NCBI GenBank assembly: GCA_022072225.1
Contig: JAJVIC010000009.1
Span: 1,230,482 to 1,294,481 of the forward strand
DNA from: Bacteroidia bacterium
GTDB lineage: Bacteria; Bacteroidota; Bacteroidia; SXHM01
DNA length: 64,000 bases
Direction: 5' to 3'
The translations under genes were made by a program, and so were the position numbers. The stretch's first letter is position 1. Each line of letters begins with the position of its first letter. The notes beneath the pieces were generated by a model that saw nothing but the letters and a program-made list of their open reading frames with translations, searched no databases and was not told where the DNA came from. Positions 35,454 through 43,373 of the stretch are shown piece by piece.

Positions 35454-35990
35454 TTAAAAAGAACTCCAGGTAAACTCTACTTTTTTCTCTGCTTCACTTC
35501 CGGCTTTCAGGGTTCCGGTCAGCACTACGGTTTCGTTTTCTTCTACACCTTCGCTCCAGGGATTAACATTGAAACGACCGGTAATTGAAATTGTACCCAA
35601 CTCTTTATGCGAAAATTGTACTGCAAAATTGTCTTGCGTAGCAGTATATTTTTTTGCAGTAAGGTCAATCATATCGCCTGTTTCTTCTAAGTCAAGCGTT
35701 AGGGTTGCTGCTTCGTTTTTCTGTAAGGTAAGACTGCGAAACGAATACTTACCTATTGTTACCGGTTCATTTAATTCGCTGAGCCAATAAACACCATCTG
35801 CATCAAACTCGGTTTTGTATTCTTTTTCTTTCTCTTCGGGTAATTCTTTTTTTGATGATTCGAAAAAGCCTTTTTCTTCTTCTTCAACCACTGCTTCATC
35901 AGATGGCGGTTGCAAAGGACTTACTTCTTTCTTTTCGCTTCCACAGGCAACTGCAAACACAATAATTGCTAAGAACCAAACTTTTCTCAT
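35454..35990 (-). CDS. lipoprotein of unknown function
   Basis: 178 residues. Lipobox FAVACGSEK (Cys 16), then a charged low-complexity region (EVSPLQPPSDEAVVEEEEKG to KELPEEKEKEYKTE) and a beta-rich C-terminal domain of about 110 residues (YWLSELNEPVTIGKYSFRSL, SITGRFNVNPWSEGVEENET). No family recognised. The acidic linker probably holds the domain away from the membrane. A -7 box on the minus strand at 36016-36023 marks its likely promoter. Confidence 0.7.
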   Translation of the reverse strand: MRKVWFLAIIVFAVACGSEKKEVSPLQPPSDEAVVEEEEKGFFESSKKELPEEKEKEYKTEFDADGVYWLSELNEPVTIGKYSFRSLTLQKNEAATLTLDLEETGDMIDLTAKKYTATQDNFAVQFSHKELGTISITGRFNVNPWSEGVEENETVVLTGTLKAGSEAEKKVEFTWSSF

Positions 35991-36010
35991 TATAAATTGT
36001 TTTAAGATAC

Positions 36011-36036
36011 TTGGCCAAAGATAAAATGTAATTTCG
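36011..36036. promoter_or_regulatory. overlapping divergent promoter elements
   Basis: On minus, TATCTTTG (36023 to 36016) is a perfect -7 box for the lipoprotein at 35990. On plus, TTG at 36011 and TAATTTCG at 36029-36036, with a 15-base spacer, form a weaker match for the DUF885 gene at 36054. The two polymerase sites overlap and should exclude each other. Confidence 0.45.
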
Positions 36037-36053
36037 CAAAAAAATATTGCTAA

Positions 36054-37829
36054 ATGAAAAAACTTGTTATTCCTTTCATTGTCCTTGTAATCACTTCCTG
36101 CGGAAACAATACTAAACCGACCGAAAGTCAGGATAAAACATTTGATGTTTTTAAAGAAGCATTTGTTGAAGAGCTTTGGAAGAACAATCCTGAATGGGCT
36201 TCTTATAATGGGTACTACAAATACGACTCAGTGCTTTCAGTACCCGATGAAAATTACAGAAAAGCACAACTTGCTTTTTCTTCTGCGTGGCTTGATTCGT
36301 TGAAGAAATTTGATGTAAAACAACTTTCTTCAAGCAACAAAACCGATTACCTGATGATTGAAAATCAGTTGAAATCAAATCAGTTTTACATCAACGAGTT
36401 TAAATCGTACGAATGGAATCCTTCTAACTACAATCTTGGCGAAACATTTGCAAAAATGATAAATGAGCAGTATGCGCCATTGGACGAGCGTTTGCGTAAT
36501 TTCTACAAACGTCTTGTTCGCGTTGATGCGTATTATGCTGCTGCAAAAAGTAATATTAAACAACCAACTATTGTTCACACCAATCTTGCTATTTCGCAAA
36601 ACAGGGGAGCGGCAGAAGTTTTTGGTGCTGCTGTAATTGATTCTATTGATAAATCAGGGCTTTCGGCACAGGAAAAAGTGGACTTGAAAACTGCTGTTGA
36701 AGAAGCAAAACAATCGGTTTTATCTTATGCTGATTGGCTGGAAAAAGATATTCTTCCAACCTTGAATGAACAAACAGCGCGTTCGTTCCGTCTGGGTAAA
36801 GAGTTGTTCACTAAAAAGTTTGACTACGAAATTACTTCAAGCTACAGTGCAGAACAGATTTACAACAAAGCATTGGAGCACAAGAAAAATCTTCATGCTG
36901 AAATGGCAAAACTTACCAAACAGCTTTGGCCCAAATATTTTAAGGATAAAACTATGCCGACCGACAGTTTGTTAGCCATAAAAGAAATGATTGGTGTGCT
37001 TTCATTAAAACATGTTCACCGTGATTCGTTTCAGTATGCCATTGAGCAGCAAATACCGGAGCTTACCAAATTTGTTAAGGATAAAGATTTGCTCTATTTA
37101 GACCCTTCAAAACCTTTGGTGGTGCGTGTTGAACCTGCATACATGCAAGGTGTGGCAGGTGCTTCCATTTCTTCTCCAGGTCCGTATGAGAAGAATGCAA
37201 ATACCTATTATAATGTTGGTCCGCTTACAGGTTATTCGCCCGAAGCAGCAGAGAGTTACCTGCGCGAATACAATCATTACATGCTTCAAATTCTGAATAT
37301 TCACGAAGCAATTCCGGGACATTATGCGCAGTTGGTTTACAGCAATCAATCGCCAAGTATTATTAAAAGCATTCTCGGAAACGGAGCTATGGTTGAAGGC
37401 TGGGCGGTTTATACCGAGCGCATGATGCTGGAAGAAGGTTACGGAAACAATGAGCCTGAAATGTGGTTGATTTACTACAAATGGAATTTACGTGCAACCT
37501 GCAACACTATTCTGGATTACAGCATTCATACTGCAAACATGAGCGAAGAAGATGCCATGAAACTGATGGTAAATGAAGGTTTTCAGCAGGAGAAAGAAGC
37601 TGCCAATAAATGGAAACGTGCTAACCTTACACAAGTGCAGTTGTGTAGTTATTTTACAGGTTTCCGTGAGATATATGATTTCCGTGAAGAAGTAAAAAAG
37701 CAACAAGGCGACCGGTTTAAGCTGAAAGTATTTCACGAAAAATTTCTTAGCTATGGCAGTGCTCCGGTTAAATATATCCGTGAGTTGATGTTGGAGGATT
37801 TGAAAGAAGGCAGCCAATTAGCCAATTAG
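36054..37829 (+). CDS. DUF885 family lipoprotein, probable zinc metallopeptidase
   Basis: 591 residues. Lipobox VITSCGNN (Cys 16). All-helical DUF885 domain with the zinc motif HEAIPGHYAQ starting at His 417 and the downstream Glu in EGWAVYTERMMLEEG, plus ANMSEEDAMKLMVNEGFQQE and the family's conserved Y/R-rich tail. The HExxxGH motif is a variant of HExxH. DUF885 enzymes are thought to be exopeptidases acting outside the cytoplasm; the substrate is inference. It is followed closely by an acyltransferase gene. Confidence 0.9.
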   Translation: MKKLVIPFIVLVITSCGNNTKPTESQDKTFDVFKEAFVEELWKNNPEWASYNGYYKYDSVLSVPDENYRKAQLAFSSAWLDSLKKFDVKQLSSSNKTDYLMIENQLKSNQFYINEFKSYEWNPSNYNLGETFAKMINEQYAPLDERLRNFYKRLVRVDAYYAAAKSNIKQPTIVHTNLAISQNRGAAEVFGAAVIDSIDKSGLSAQEKVDLKTAVEEAKQSVLSYADWLEKDILPTLNEQTARSFRLGKELFTKKFDYEITSSYSAEQIYNKALEHKKNLHAEMAKLTKQLWPKYFKDKTMPTDSLLAIKEMIGVLSLKHVHRDSFQYAIEQQIPELTKFVKDKDLLYLDPSKPLVVRVEPAYMQGVAGASISSPGPYEKNANTYYNVGPLTGYSPEAAESYLREYNHYMLQILNIHEAIPGHYAQLVYSNQSPSIIKSILGNGAMVEGWAVYTERMMLEEGYGNNEPEMWLIYYKWNLRATCNTILDYSIHTANMSEEDAMKLMVNEGFQQEKEAANKWKRANLTQVQLCSYFTGFREIYDFREEVKKQQGDRFKLKVFHEKFLSYGSAPVKYIRELMLEDLKEGSQLAN

Positions 37830-37887
37830 GGAAATAGCCAAGTAGCTGATACATGAACACACAAACACGTTAACACACGAACACACT

Positions 37888-39144
37888 TTGCTTGACGCGA
37901 TAAAGAAAAAGCTACAGTCAATTCGCTACCGTTGCAGCGAGAGCGATACTAAAAATGATTTTGACATTGCCTTGTTCAGCACGGTTGATGATATACCGTT
38001 TGAACATTGGAATAAGGTATTAAATAATGAGAAGTTGCCGCTTACCATTCCTTATCTGGCGGCAGTAGAAGTGAAGCCGGCACGCAACATGAGCTTTCAT
38101 TATGCTATTGTTTACAGGGATATTATTCCTGTTGCTGTTCTGTATTTTCAGGAATTTGATTTTTCATTAGCGAATATTAGCCGCAATGTAAATGTGGCGC
38201 GGATTGAAAGTGTGTTGAATGGTTTGAAAAAAATGGCCGGTATTTCAGTAAACGGCAGTGAAGGTGTAGCTGCCCGCTTGCTGGTGTTTGGTAATACCTA
38301 CACTACGGGTGAATACGGCTTTCATTACACTTCTGACTTACCGGAAGAAAGCCTGAGCGAAATTGTTTTGCAGGCAACTGAAAAAATTATTGCCGGACAA
38401 AAAAAGCAAGGAAAAATAAACGCAATTCTGCTCAAAGATTTTTACAAAACAAGAGAGCAGCAATTAGCAGGAATTAAGAATAACAGCTTCCATGTTTTCA
38501 ACGTGCAGCCTTCGATGGAGCTGAAAATACAGCCTGAGTGGAAAACGTTTGATGATTATCTGGCAGCGTTTTCTTCCAAGTACCGTGTGCGTGCAAAGAG
38601 TGCATTGAAGAAGGGCGTCAGACTTACGCAACGCGAGTTTACTGCCGATGATATTTCAGCGCATTATGAAAAAATCATGCAGCTTTATACCAACGTAGAA
38701 GAGAAGGCAGATTTTCAGTTGGTAACTATCAGCAAAACGTATTTCTACGATTTGAAAATTGCATTGGAAAATAATTTTGTTTTCAAAGCATTTTTTCTGG
38801 AAGATGAGTTGGTGGCATTTGCTACGCTGCTTCACGGAAACGATTGTCTGGAAGCCAATTTTGTAGGCATGAATTATGACTACAACTTAGAGAACTGTAT
38901 CTATCAGAATATTCTTTACGATGATGTTAAAATGGCTATTGAGCGAAAAGTTAAAACGCTCTATTTCGGCAGAACTGCTTTGGAAATAAAAAGCACCTTA
39001 GGTGCTGAACCCCATGATATGTTCCTTTTTATAAAACACAACAACAGCATCACCAATTCAATTCTGGGTACCGTAATGGCCAATCTTAAACAAGCTGAGT
39101 GGATACAACGCAGACCGTTTAAAGGTGTGGAAGTGGAGGGGTAA
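37888..39144 (+). CDS. BioF2-like/GNAT acyltransferase family protein
   Basis: 418 residues from a TTG at 37888; no ATG is available in frame before the conserved part, and the upstream stop is near 37843. N-terminal GNAT-like half (about 20-180) and a C-terminal half (about 200-390) with WKTFDDYLAAFSSKYRVRAK, DYNLENCIYQNILYDDVKMA and YFGRTALEIKSTLGAEP, which is the BioF2-like/peptidoglycan-synthesis acyltransferase type. It may transfer an acyl or aminoacyl group to a lipid or peptide. No signal peptide. A dispersed repeat element lies 12 bases past its stop. Confidence 0.7.
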   Translation: MLDAIKKKLQSIRYRCSESDTKNDFDIALFSTVDDIPFEHWNKVLNNEKLPLTIPYLAAVEVKPARNMSFHYAIVYRDIIPVAVLYFQEFDFSLANISRNVNVARIESVLNGLKKMAGISVNGSEGVAARLLVFGNTYTTGEYGFHYTSDLPEESLSEIVLQATEKIIAGQKKQGKINAILLKDFYKTREQQLAGIKNNSFHVFNVQPSMELKIQPEWKTFDDYLAAFSSKYRVRAKSALKKGVRLTQREFTADDISAHYEKIMQLYTNVEEKADFQLVTISKTYFYDLKIALENNFVFKAFFLEDELVAFATLLHGNDCLEANFVGMNYDYNLENCIYQNILYDDVKMAIERKVKTLYFGRTALEIKSTLGAEPHDMFLFIKHNNSITNSILGTVMANLKQAEWIQRRPFKGVEVEG

Positions 39145-39156
39145 TAGAACGCTACC

Positions 39157-39195
39157 GTCATTGCTTCGTCCGCCTCAGGCGGACGAAGCAATCTT
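39157..39195 (+). repeat. GTCA-hairpin element, nested palindrome form
   Basis: Layout GTCA, stem TTGC, a 23-base loop that is itself a palindrome (TTCGTCCGCC-TCA-GGCGGACGAA), stem GCAA, TCTT. Stem and loop together form a perfect 15-bp hairpin from 39160 to 39192. It faces the element at 39222 on the other strand, 26 bases away, with the GTCA ends outward. Confidence 0.85.
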
Positions 39196-39213
39196 ATAAT
39201 GTTATGTGGTATT

Positions 39214-40425
39214 TTAATTGGGAGATTGCTTCGCTATGCTCGCAATGACGTTCATAATCACCCCACACGCTTCCCGCAATTCATCTTCCGTAATAATCAG
39301 TGGTGGGGCAATACGCATAGAATTATCGCAGAATAAAAACCAGTCGGTAATAACACCCTGCTGAATGCAGCGGTCTATTATTTTTTTATTGGTTTCAAAG
39401 TCTGAAAATTCGGCTGCAAGCATCAAACCTTTTCCGCGCACTTCTTTAATGGCAGGGTGGGAGAGTAGCTGTTTTACAAGTTCGCCTTTTTCTGTGGCTT
39501 CTTCAATCAGGTGTTTTTCGCGCAACAGAAATTTAAGCGCGGCAAGTCCGGCTGCACAACAAACCGGATGACCGCCAAAGGTGGTAATATGACCCAGCAT
39601 GGGGCTGTGCGTAAAACTTTGCATGATTTCCTGTGGAGCAATAAAAGCACCCAGCGGCATTCCTCCGCCCAGCGATTTGGCAAGACAAAGAATATCAGGT
39701 TCAATTCCGTAGTGCTCAAAAGCAAATAGTTTTCCTGTTCTGCCAAAGGCACATTGGATCTCATCAAGAATTAACAACGTACCCGTTACATCACAACGTT
39801 TTTTCAGTGCCTGCAAAAATTCTTTACTGAACTCACGAATGCCTGCTTCGCCTTGTATGGTTTCAATAATCACGCAAGCAGTCTTATGTGTTATAGCACT
39901 CAACACGTTTCCCTCTCCTTCGGAGAGGGATAGGGTGAGGCAATCAGGCAGCAACGGTCTGTATGCTTGCTTCAATTTTTCGTTGCCCATAACACTCAGC
40001 GCACCTTGCGTGCTTCCGTGGTAGGCATCTTTAAAAGAGATTATTTCGGTTCTTCCGGTGTAACGTTTGGCAAGTTTCATAGCACCTTCAATGGCTTCGG
40101 CACCGGAGTTGGTAAAATAAACGCTGTTCAGTTTTTCGGGCAGCACAGAGCAAAGCAACGTTGCCAGTTCTACCTGCGGAGTTTGCACATACTCGCCATA
40201 TACCATCAGGTGCAGGTATTTTTCGCTTTGTTCGCGGATGGCTTTTACCACCTCAGGATTGCAATGCCCCACATTGCTAACGGCAATACCCGAAATTAAA
40301 TCCATGTACTTTTTGCCATCGTTACCATACAGGTAAATTCCTTCAGCCCTCTCTATTTCCAAGGCAAGCGGAAAAGGAGTAGTTTGGGCAAGGTGCAGGT
40401 AAAAAAGCTCGCGTTGGGTGGGCAT
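39214..40425 (-). CDS. PLP-dependent class III aminotransferase (acetylornithine/ornithine type)
   Basis: 403 residues of the ArgD/RocD/4-aminobutyrate transaminase group. The Schiff-base Lys is Lys 250 in CLAKSLGGGMPLGAF; LILDEIQCAFGRTGK is the cofactor Asp region, and FTNSGAEAIEGAMKLAKRYT binds phosphate. The exact substrate is not decided by sequence. Two oddities: an insert reading CLTLSLSEGEGN (about residues 162-173) is coded by a palindromic element at 39907-39943, and the last nine or so codons (VIASIAKQS) are the GTCA-hairpin element at 39222. It lies alone on the minus strand. Confidence 0.9.
   Translation of the reverse strand: MPTQRELFYLHLAQTTPFPLALEIERAEGIYLYGNDGKKYMDLISGIAVSNVGHCNPEVVKAIREQSEKYLHLMVYGEYVQTPQVELATLLCSVLPEKLNSVYFTNSGAEAIEGAMKLAKRYTGRTEIISFKDAYHGSTQGALSVMGNEKLKQAYRPLLPDCLTLSLSEGEGNVLSAITHKTACVIIETIQGEAGIREFSKEFLQALKKRCDVTGTLLILDEIQCAFGRTGKLFAFEHYGIEPDILCLAKSLGGGMPLGAFIAPQEIMQSFTHSPMLGHITTFGGHPVCCAAGLAALKFLLREKHLIEEATEKGELVKQLLSHPAIKEVRGKGLMLAAEFSDFETNKKIIDRCIQQGVITDWFLFCDNSMRIAPPLIITEDELREACGVIMNVIASIAKQSPN
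39222..39249 (-). repeat. GTCA-hairpin element inside the 3' end of the aminotransferase
   Basis: Read on minus: GTCA, stem TTGC, loop GAGCATAGCGAA, stem GCAA, TCTC. It forms an outward-facing inverted pair with 39157. It is translated as VIASIAKQS in the aminotransferase C-terminus. Confidence 0.85.
39907..39943 (-). repeat. in-frame CCTCACCC palindromic element (aminotransferase)
   Basis: Minus-strand order: GCCTCACCC, a short joint, CCCTCTCC-GAA-GGAGAGGG. The 8-bp palindrome is perfect. It is read in frame as CLTLSLSEGEGN. The same type is in panE at 41666. Confidence 0.75.
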
Positions 40426-40589
40426 GAGGGCAAAAGTAGTTGGAAAGTTGGAATGTTATAAAGTTGAAAAATTGTTTTCGGCAGCCGGAATACTATTTTT
40501 TACTTTAATGCCTTTATTCTGCATTATGTGATCTATAACTTAATAATGCCTTTTGATAGTGTCTTTAGCCGGATTGACGAAAAAATAGT

Positions 40590-40972
40590 GCCAACGTTAA
40601 TCCCATCGTTCCGAAACTCATTGGCAAAATGCCAACGTTAATCCCATCGTTCCGAAACTCATTGGCAAAATGCCAACGCTAATCCCATCGTTCCGAAATT
40701 CATTGGCTAAATGCCAACGTTAATCCCATCGTTCCGAAAGTCATTGGCTAAATGCCAACGTTAATCCCATCGTTCCGAAACTCATTGGCGAAATGCTAAT
40801 GTTAATCCCATCGTTCCGAAAGCCATTGGTGAAATGCCAACGTTAATCCCTTTGTTCCAAGCGTCATTGGCGAAATGCCAAGGTTAATCTCATCGTCCCG
40901 AAAGTCATTGGCGAAATTCCATTGTTAATCCCATAGTTCCGAGCCTTATTGGCGAAATGTCAACGCTAATCT
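40590..40972. repeat. 41-bp tandem repeat array
   Basis: Nine full units and a partial tenth, starting at 40590, 40631, 40672, 40713, 40754, 40795, 40836, 40877, 40918 and 40959. Every step is exactly 41 bases, without a single indel. A unit begins GCCAACGTTAATCCCATCG and ends with ATTGGC plus an AAAAT-type joint. TTGGC/GCCAA across each joint makes a small hairpin. Units 1-5 are almost identical and units 6-10 have more substitutions. 41 is not a multiple of three and frames are closed, so it is not coding. It fills most of the 581-base gap between the aminotransferase and panE. Confidence 0.95.
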
Positions 40973-41006
40973 GAATGGAGAGAATAGCATTAATAGTATG
41001 CAGAAC

Positions 41007-42044
41007 CTATATCCCGCTTTGCACAGCATTATAAACATCGTCCACACGCATACCTTCAAAGCCGGCATTGCCAAATTGCTCTTTACAAAGCCTGTAAACA
41101 ATACGGTTATAAGGTGCGGCAATGTTATGTTTATCAACCAGCGAAAGCAGATAGCCGTTGATGTCGTCCAGTTCGGTATCAGTGGCATTGCGACTGAAAA
41201 TATCCTGTGCCATGCTGCTCATTCCCATTTTCTTCAGGTTTTTGCGAAAGAGTGGAGCAGTAATCAGTTGAGGCAAAACAGCACTTGCTTTTAATAAGGT
41301 CCAGGAGGGTAAACCTTTAATGCGCTCTTCCTTTATGCCTTCGGCTTTCAGGATGTTCATGCCCTCCAGCATCATATTCGAGATTATTTTTTGCAATAGA
41401 TCGGGGCGGTTAGTGCTTTGGAAATTCTTTCCTAATAAAGTGGTAATGGAATTGCCAAGGTTAATCAGCAACTTGGTGTGCGCTACATTGCGCCAGTCTC
41501 TGGCAATAAAGGTTTCTATTCCTTTGTTGAAAATGTTGGCAACGTTTTTAAGTATTTGTTGTTGTTTGTTGTCGGCAGAACCTATAACCAAAACACCCTT
41601 GTTTTGAAAACCAACCAAACCCGGTTCATCCATCCATGCATTGTAAGCCAATACCCCAAAAAGCGTCTCTGCTCCCCTCTCCCCCGGAGAGGGGTTGGGG
41701 GTGAGGCATTTTTGGTTTGTTACTCCGTTTTGCAGCCCAAGAATAACAGTGTCTTTATTTATCTTCCCTTCAAGGCTTTTTACAATTGCGGGCAGCGAAT
41801 AATTTTTTACCGCCAAGGCAATCACATAGGGGTTCTCCACTTCGTCAATGCTTTCAATAACTTTAATGGAAAGGTTTTTAGAGTTTCCCTCACCATAAAT
41901 CTGAAGACCTTTTTCTCTAATCCGCTTTGCACTTTCACCCCGGCAAAGCAGGTAAACATGTTCATGCTTTTCGGTCAGCCATGCTGCCAGCGTGCAGCCG
42001 ATAGCTCCCGCACCGTAGATAATTATTTCAGCATCTTTTGTCAT
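41007..42044 (-). CDS. panE: 2-dehydropantoate 2-reductase family (ketopantoate reductase)
   Basis: 345 residues. NADPH-binding motif IIYGAGAIGCTLAAWLTEKH at the N-terminus, the middle motif LQNGVTNQ, and the C-terminal helical domain with RDWRNVAHTKLLINLGNSIT carrying the family Lys. PanE reduces ketopantoate to pantoate for coenzyme A. An extra loop KCLTPNPSPGERGAET (about residues 116-131) comes from a palindromic repeat element at 41666-41708; it sits just after LQNGV, a turn in known structures. The family includes paralogs with other substrates, so panE is probable rather than certain. Confidence 0.85.
   Translation of the reverse strand: MTKDAEIIIYGAGAIGCTLAAWLTEKHEHVYLLCRGESAKRIREKGLQIYGEGNSKNLSIKVIESIDEVENPYVIALAVKNYSLPAIVKSLEGKINKDTVILGLQNGVTNQKCLTPNPSPGERGAETLFGVLAYNAWMDEPGLVGFQNKGVLVIGSADNKQQQILKNVANIFNKGIETFIARDWRNVAHTKLLINLGNSITTLLGKNFQSTNRPDLLQKIISNMMLEGMNILKAEGIKEERIKGLPSWTLLKASAVLPQLITAPLFRKNLKKMGMSSMAQDIFSRNATDTELDDINGYLLSLVDKHNIAAPYNRIVYRLCKEQFGNAGFEGMRVDDVYNAVQSGI
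41666..41708 (-). repeat. in-frame CCTCACCC palindromic element (panE)
   Basis: Minus-strand order: TGCCTCACCCCC, joint, CCCCTCTCC-GGG-GGAGAGGGG. The palindrome arms (41674-41682 and 41686-41694) are perfect 9-mers. It is translated as CLTPNPSPGERG. It is the same element type as at 39907. Confidence 0.8.
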
Positions 42045-42255
42045 TTTCTGTTGTTGGTAAAATTACGCTAACCTTCTGACTTTTGACTTAATTCCTTTTG
42101 ACTTTAATTATGTCATACTTTTCAGCCCTGCGTTGTGAATATCTATTTATAAGACACGAAAAATTCCGCATCATGTTTTGCGAATATTGCAAGGAAAATA
42201 AGACCGAACACAATAAATCTATTTTTCCTCCGTTCTAATAAGAAACACACATACT

Positions 42256-42978
42256 ATGAAACCCATACTTCTTCAAGTTACATCAGCAATAGACACACTC
42301 AACAGAGCTGCATCAACTGTTCCTGCTATTCCTGTACAACCTGTACCTCCTGTGCCCGAGCCAATGACAGTGATGGAAATACTCGTAAAAGGCGGATTGA
42401 TTATGATACCCATCGGTATTCTTTCCGTAGTGGTTATTTACATTTTTATTGAGCGTTACCTCACCATCAGACGTCACGCCAGTATGGACGAAAATTTTAT
42501 GAACAGTATTCGCGAATACATCCGTGAGGGAAAAACAGACTCAGCTTTAACGCTTTGCAAAAACACACAAAAACCAATTGCGCGTATGATTGAAAAAGGT
42601 ATTTCGCGTATCGGTAAACCGATTAAAGAGATTGAAGAATCTATTGAGATTGCCGGAAAATTTGAGGTGTACAGCATGGAAAAGAACATTCAGATACTTG
42701 CCATTATTGCAGGTATTGCTCCTATGTTTGGTTTCCTGGGAACCATCATTGGTGTTATCAAGATTTTCTACGATATATCGGTTACCAGCGATGTAAGCAT
42801 AGGTAGTGTTTCAGCAGGGTTGTATGTGAAAATGGTAACCAGTGCTGCCGGACTGGTTGTTGGTATTGTGGCATTCATTGCCTACAACTGGTTGAATATT
42901 ATGGTAAACAAAGTAGTGCAGAAATTAGAGTGGAATGTGATGAATTTCATTGACCTTCTTAACGAGCCATCCAAATGA
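42256..42978 (+). CDS. exbB: MotA/TolQ/ExbB proton channel family protein
   Basis: 240 residues, three membrane helices: first near residues 47-70 (GGLIMIPIGILSVVVIYIFI), the second and third at about 150-215 (IQILAIIAGIAPMFGFLGTI, SAAGLVVGIVAFIAYNWLNI), with the long cytoplasmic loop between. Conserved GIAPMFGFLGTIIGVI is the ExbB/TolQ core. With the ExbD protein after it, it converts proton flow into force for TonB-dependent uptake or a Tol-like function. ATGA overlap (42975-42978) couples it to the next gene. Confidence 0.92.
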   Translation: MKPILLQVTSAIDTLNRAASTVPAIPVQPVPPVPEPMTVMEILVKGGLIMIPIGILSVVVIYIFIERYLTIRRHASMDENFMNSIREYIREGKTDSALTLCKNTQKPIARMIEKGISRIGKPIKEIEESIEIAGKFEVYSMEKNIQILAIIAGIAPMFGFLGTIIGVIKIFYDISVTSDVSIGSVSAGLYVKMVTSAAGLVVGIVAFIAYNWLNIMVNKVVQKLEWNVMNFIDLLNEPSK

Positions 42979-43370
42979 TAAACCTTCGCAAGAAAAAAGA
43001 GGTAGGTGCTGAAGTTTTCACTTCGGCAATGAACGACATCATGTTCTTTCTCATGCTGTTCTTCATTATTATTTCTACGCTCTTAAATCCAAGCATGATT
43101 AAGGTTTCGCTGCCTAATTCGCAAAGCAGTCAGAATCTGCACAAGAAAGAGATTAACCTGAGCGTGAATAAGGATATGTCTTATTTTGTGAACAATAAAC
43201 AGGTTGCCTTTGAAAGTCTTGAAGCGGAACTGCAAGCCGAAATAAAACTGCATCCGGAAGCAATTGTGATGCTGCGCTTTGATAAAGAACTTACCATTCA
43301 GGATTTGGTAAATGTGCTTGCACTGGGCAATAAACTGAATGTGAAAATGGTGTTGGCTACTGCCAAGTAG
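42975..43370 (+). CDS. exbD: ExbD/TolR family biopolymer transport protein
   Basis: 131 residues. One N-terminal membrane helix (MNDIMFFLMLFFIIISTLLN) with the key Asp at its start, as in ExbD/TolR, and a periplasmic domain (EINLSVNKDMSYFVNNKQVA to IQDLVNVLALGNKLNVKMVL). Starts inside the stop of exbB. Only one ExbD follows, while many Bacteroidota have two. A TonB gene is not adjacent. It converges on the methyltransferase with a 3-base gap. Confidence 0.92.
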   Translation: MINLRKKKEVGAEVFTSAMNDIMFFLMLFFIIISTLLNPSMIKVSLPNSQSSQNLHKKEINLSVNKDMSYFVNNKQVAFESLEAELQAEIKLHPEAIVMLRFDKELTIQDLVNVLALGNKLNVKMVLATAK

Positions 43371-43373
43371 AAT

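Noticed and set aside
37860-37887. AACAC-type short repeats before the acyltransferase as a regulatory array
   Set aside because: Too short and irregular; low-complexity sequence is the simpler view.
40590-40972. The 41-bp array as a CRISPR
   Set aside because: There is no alternation of constant repeats and unique spacers; the entire 41-bp unit is conserved, and no cas gene is near.
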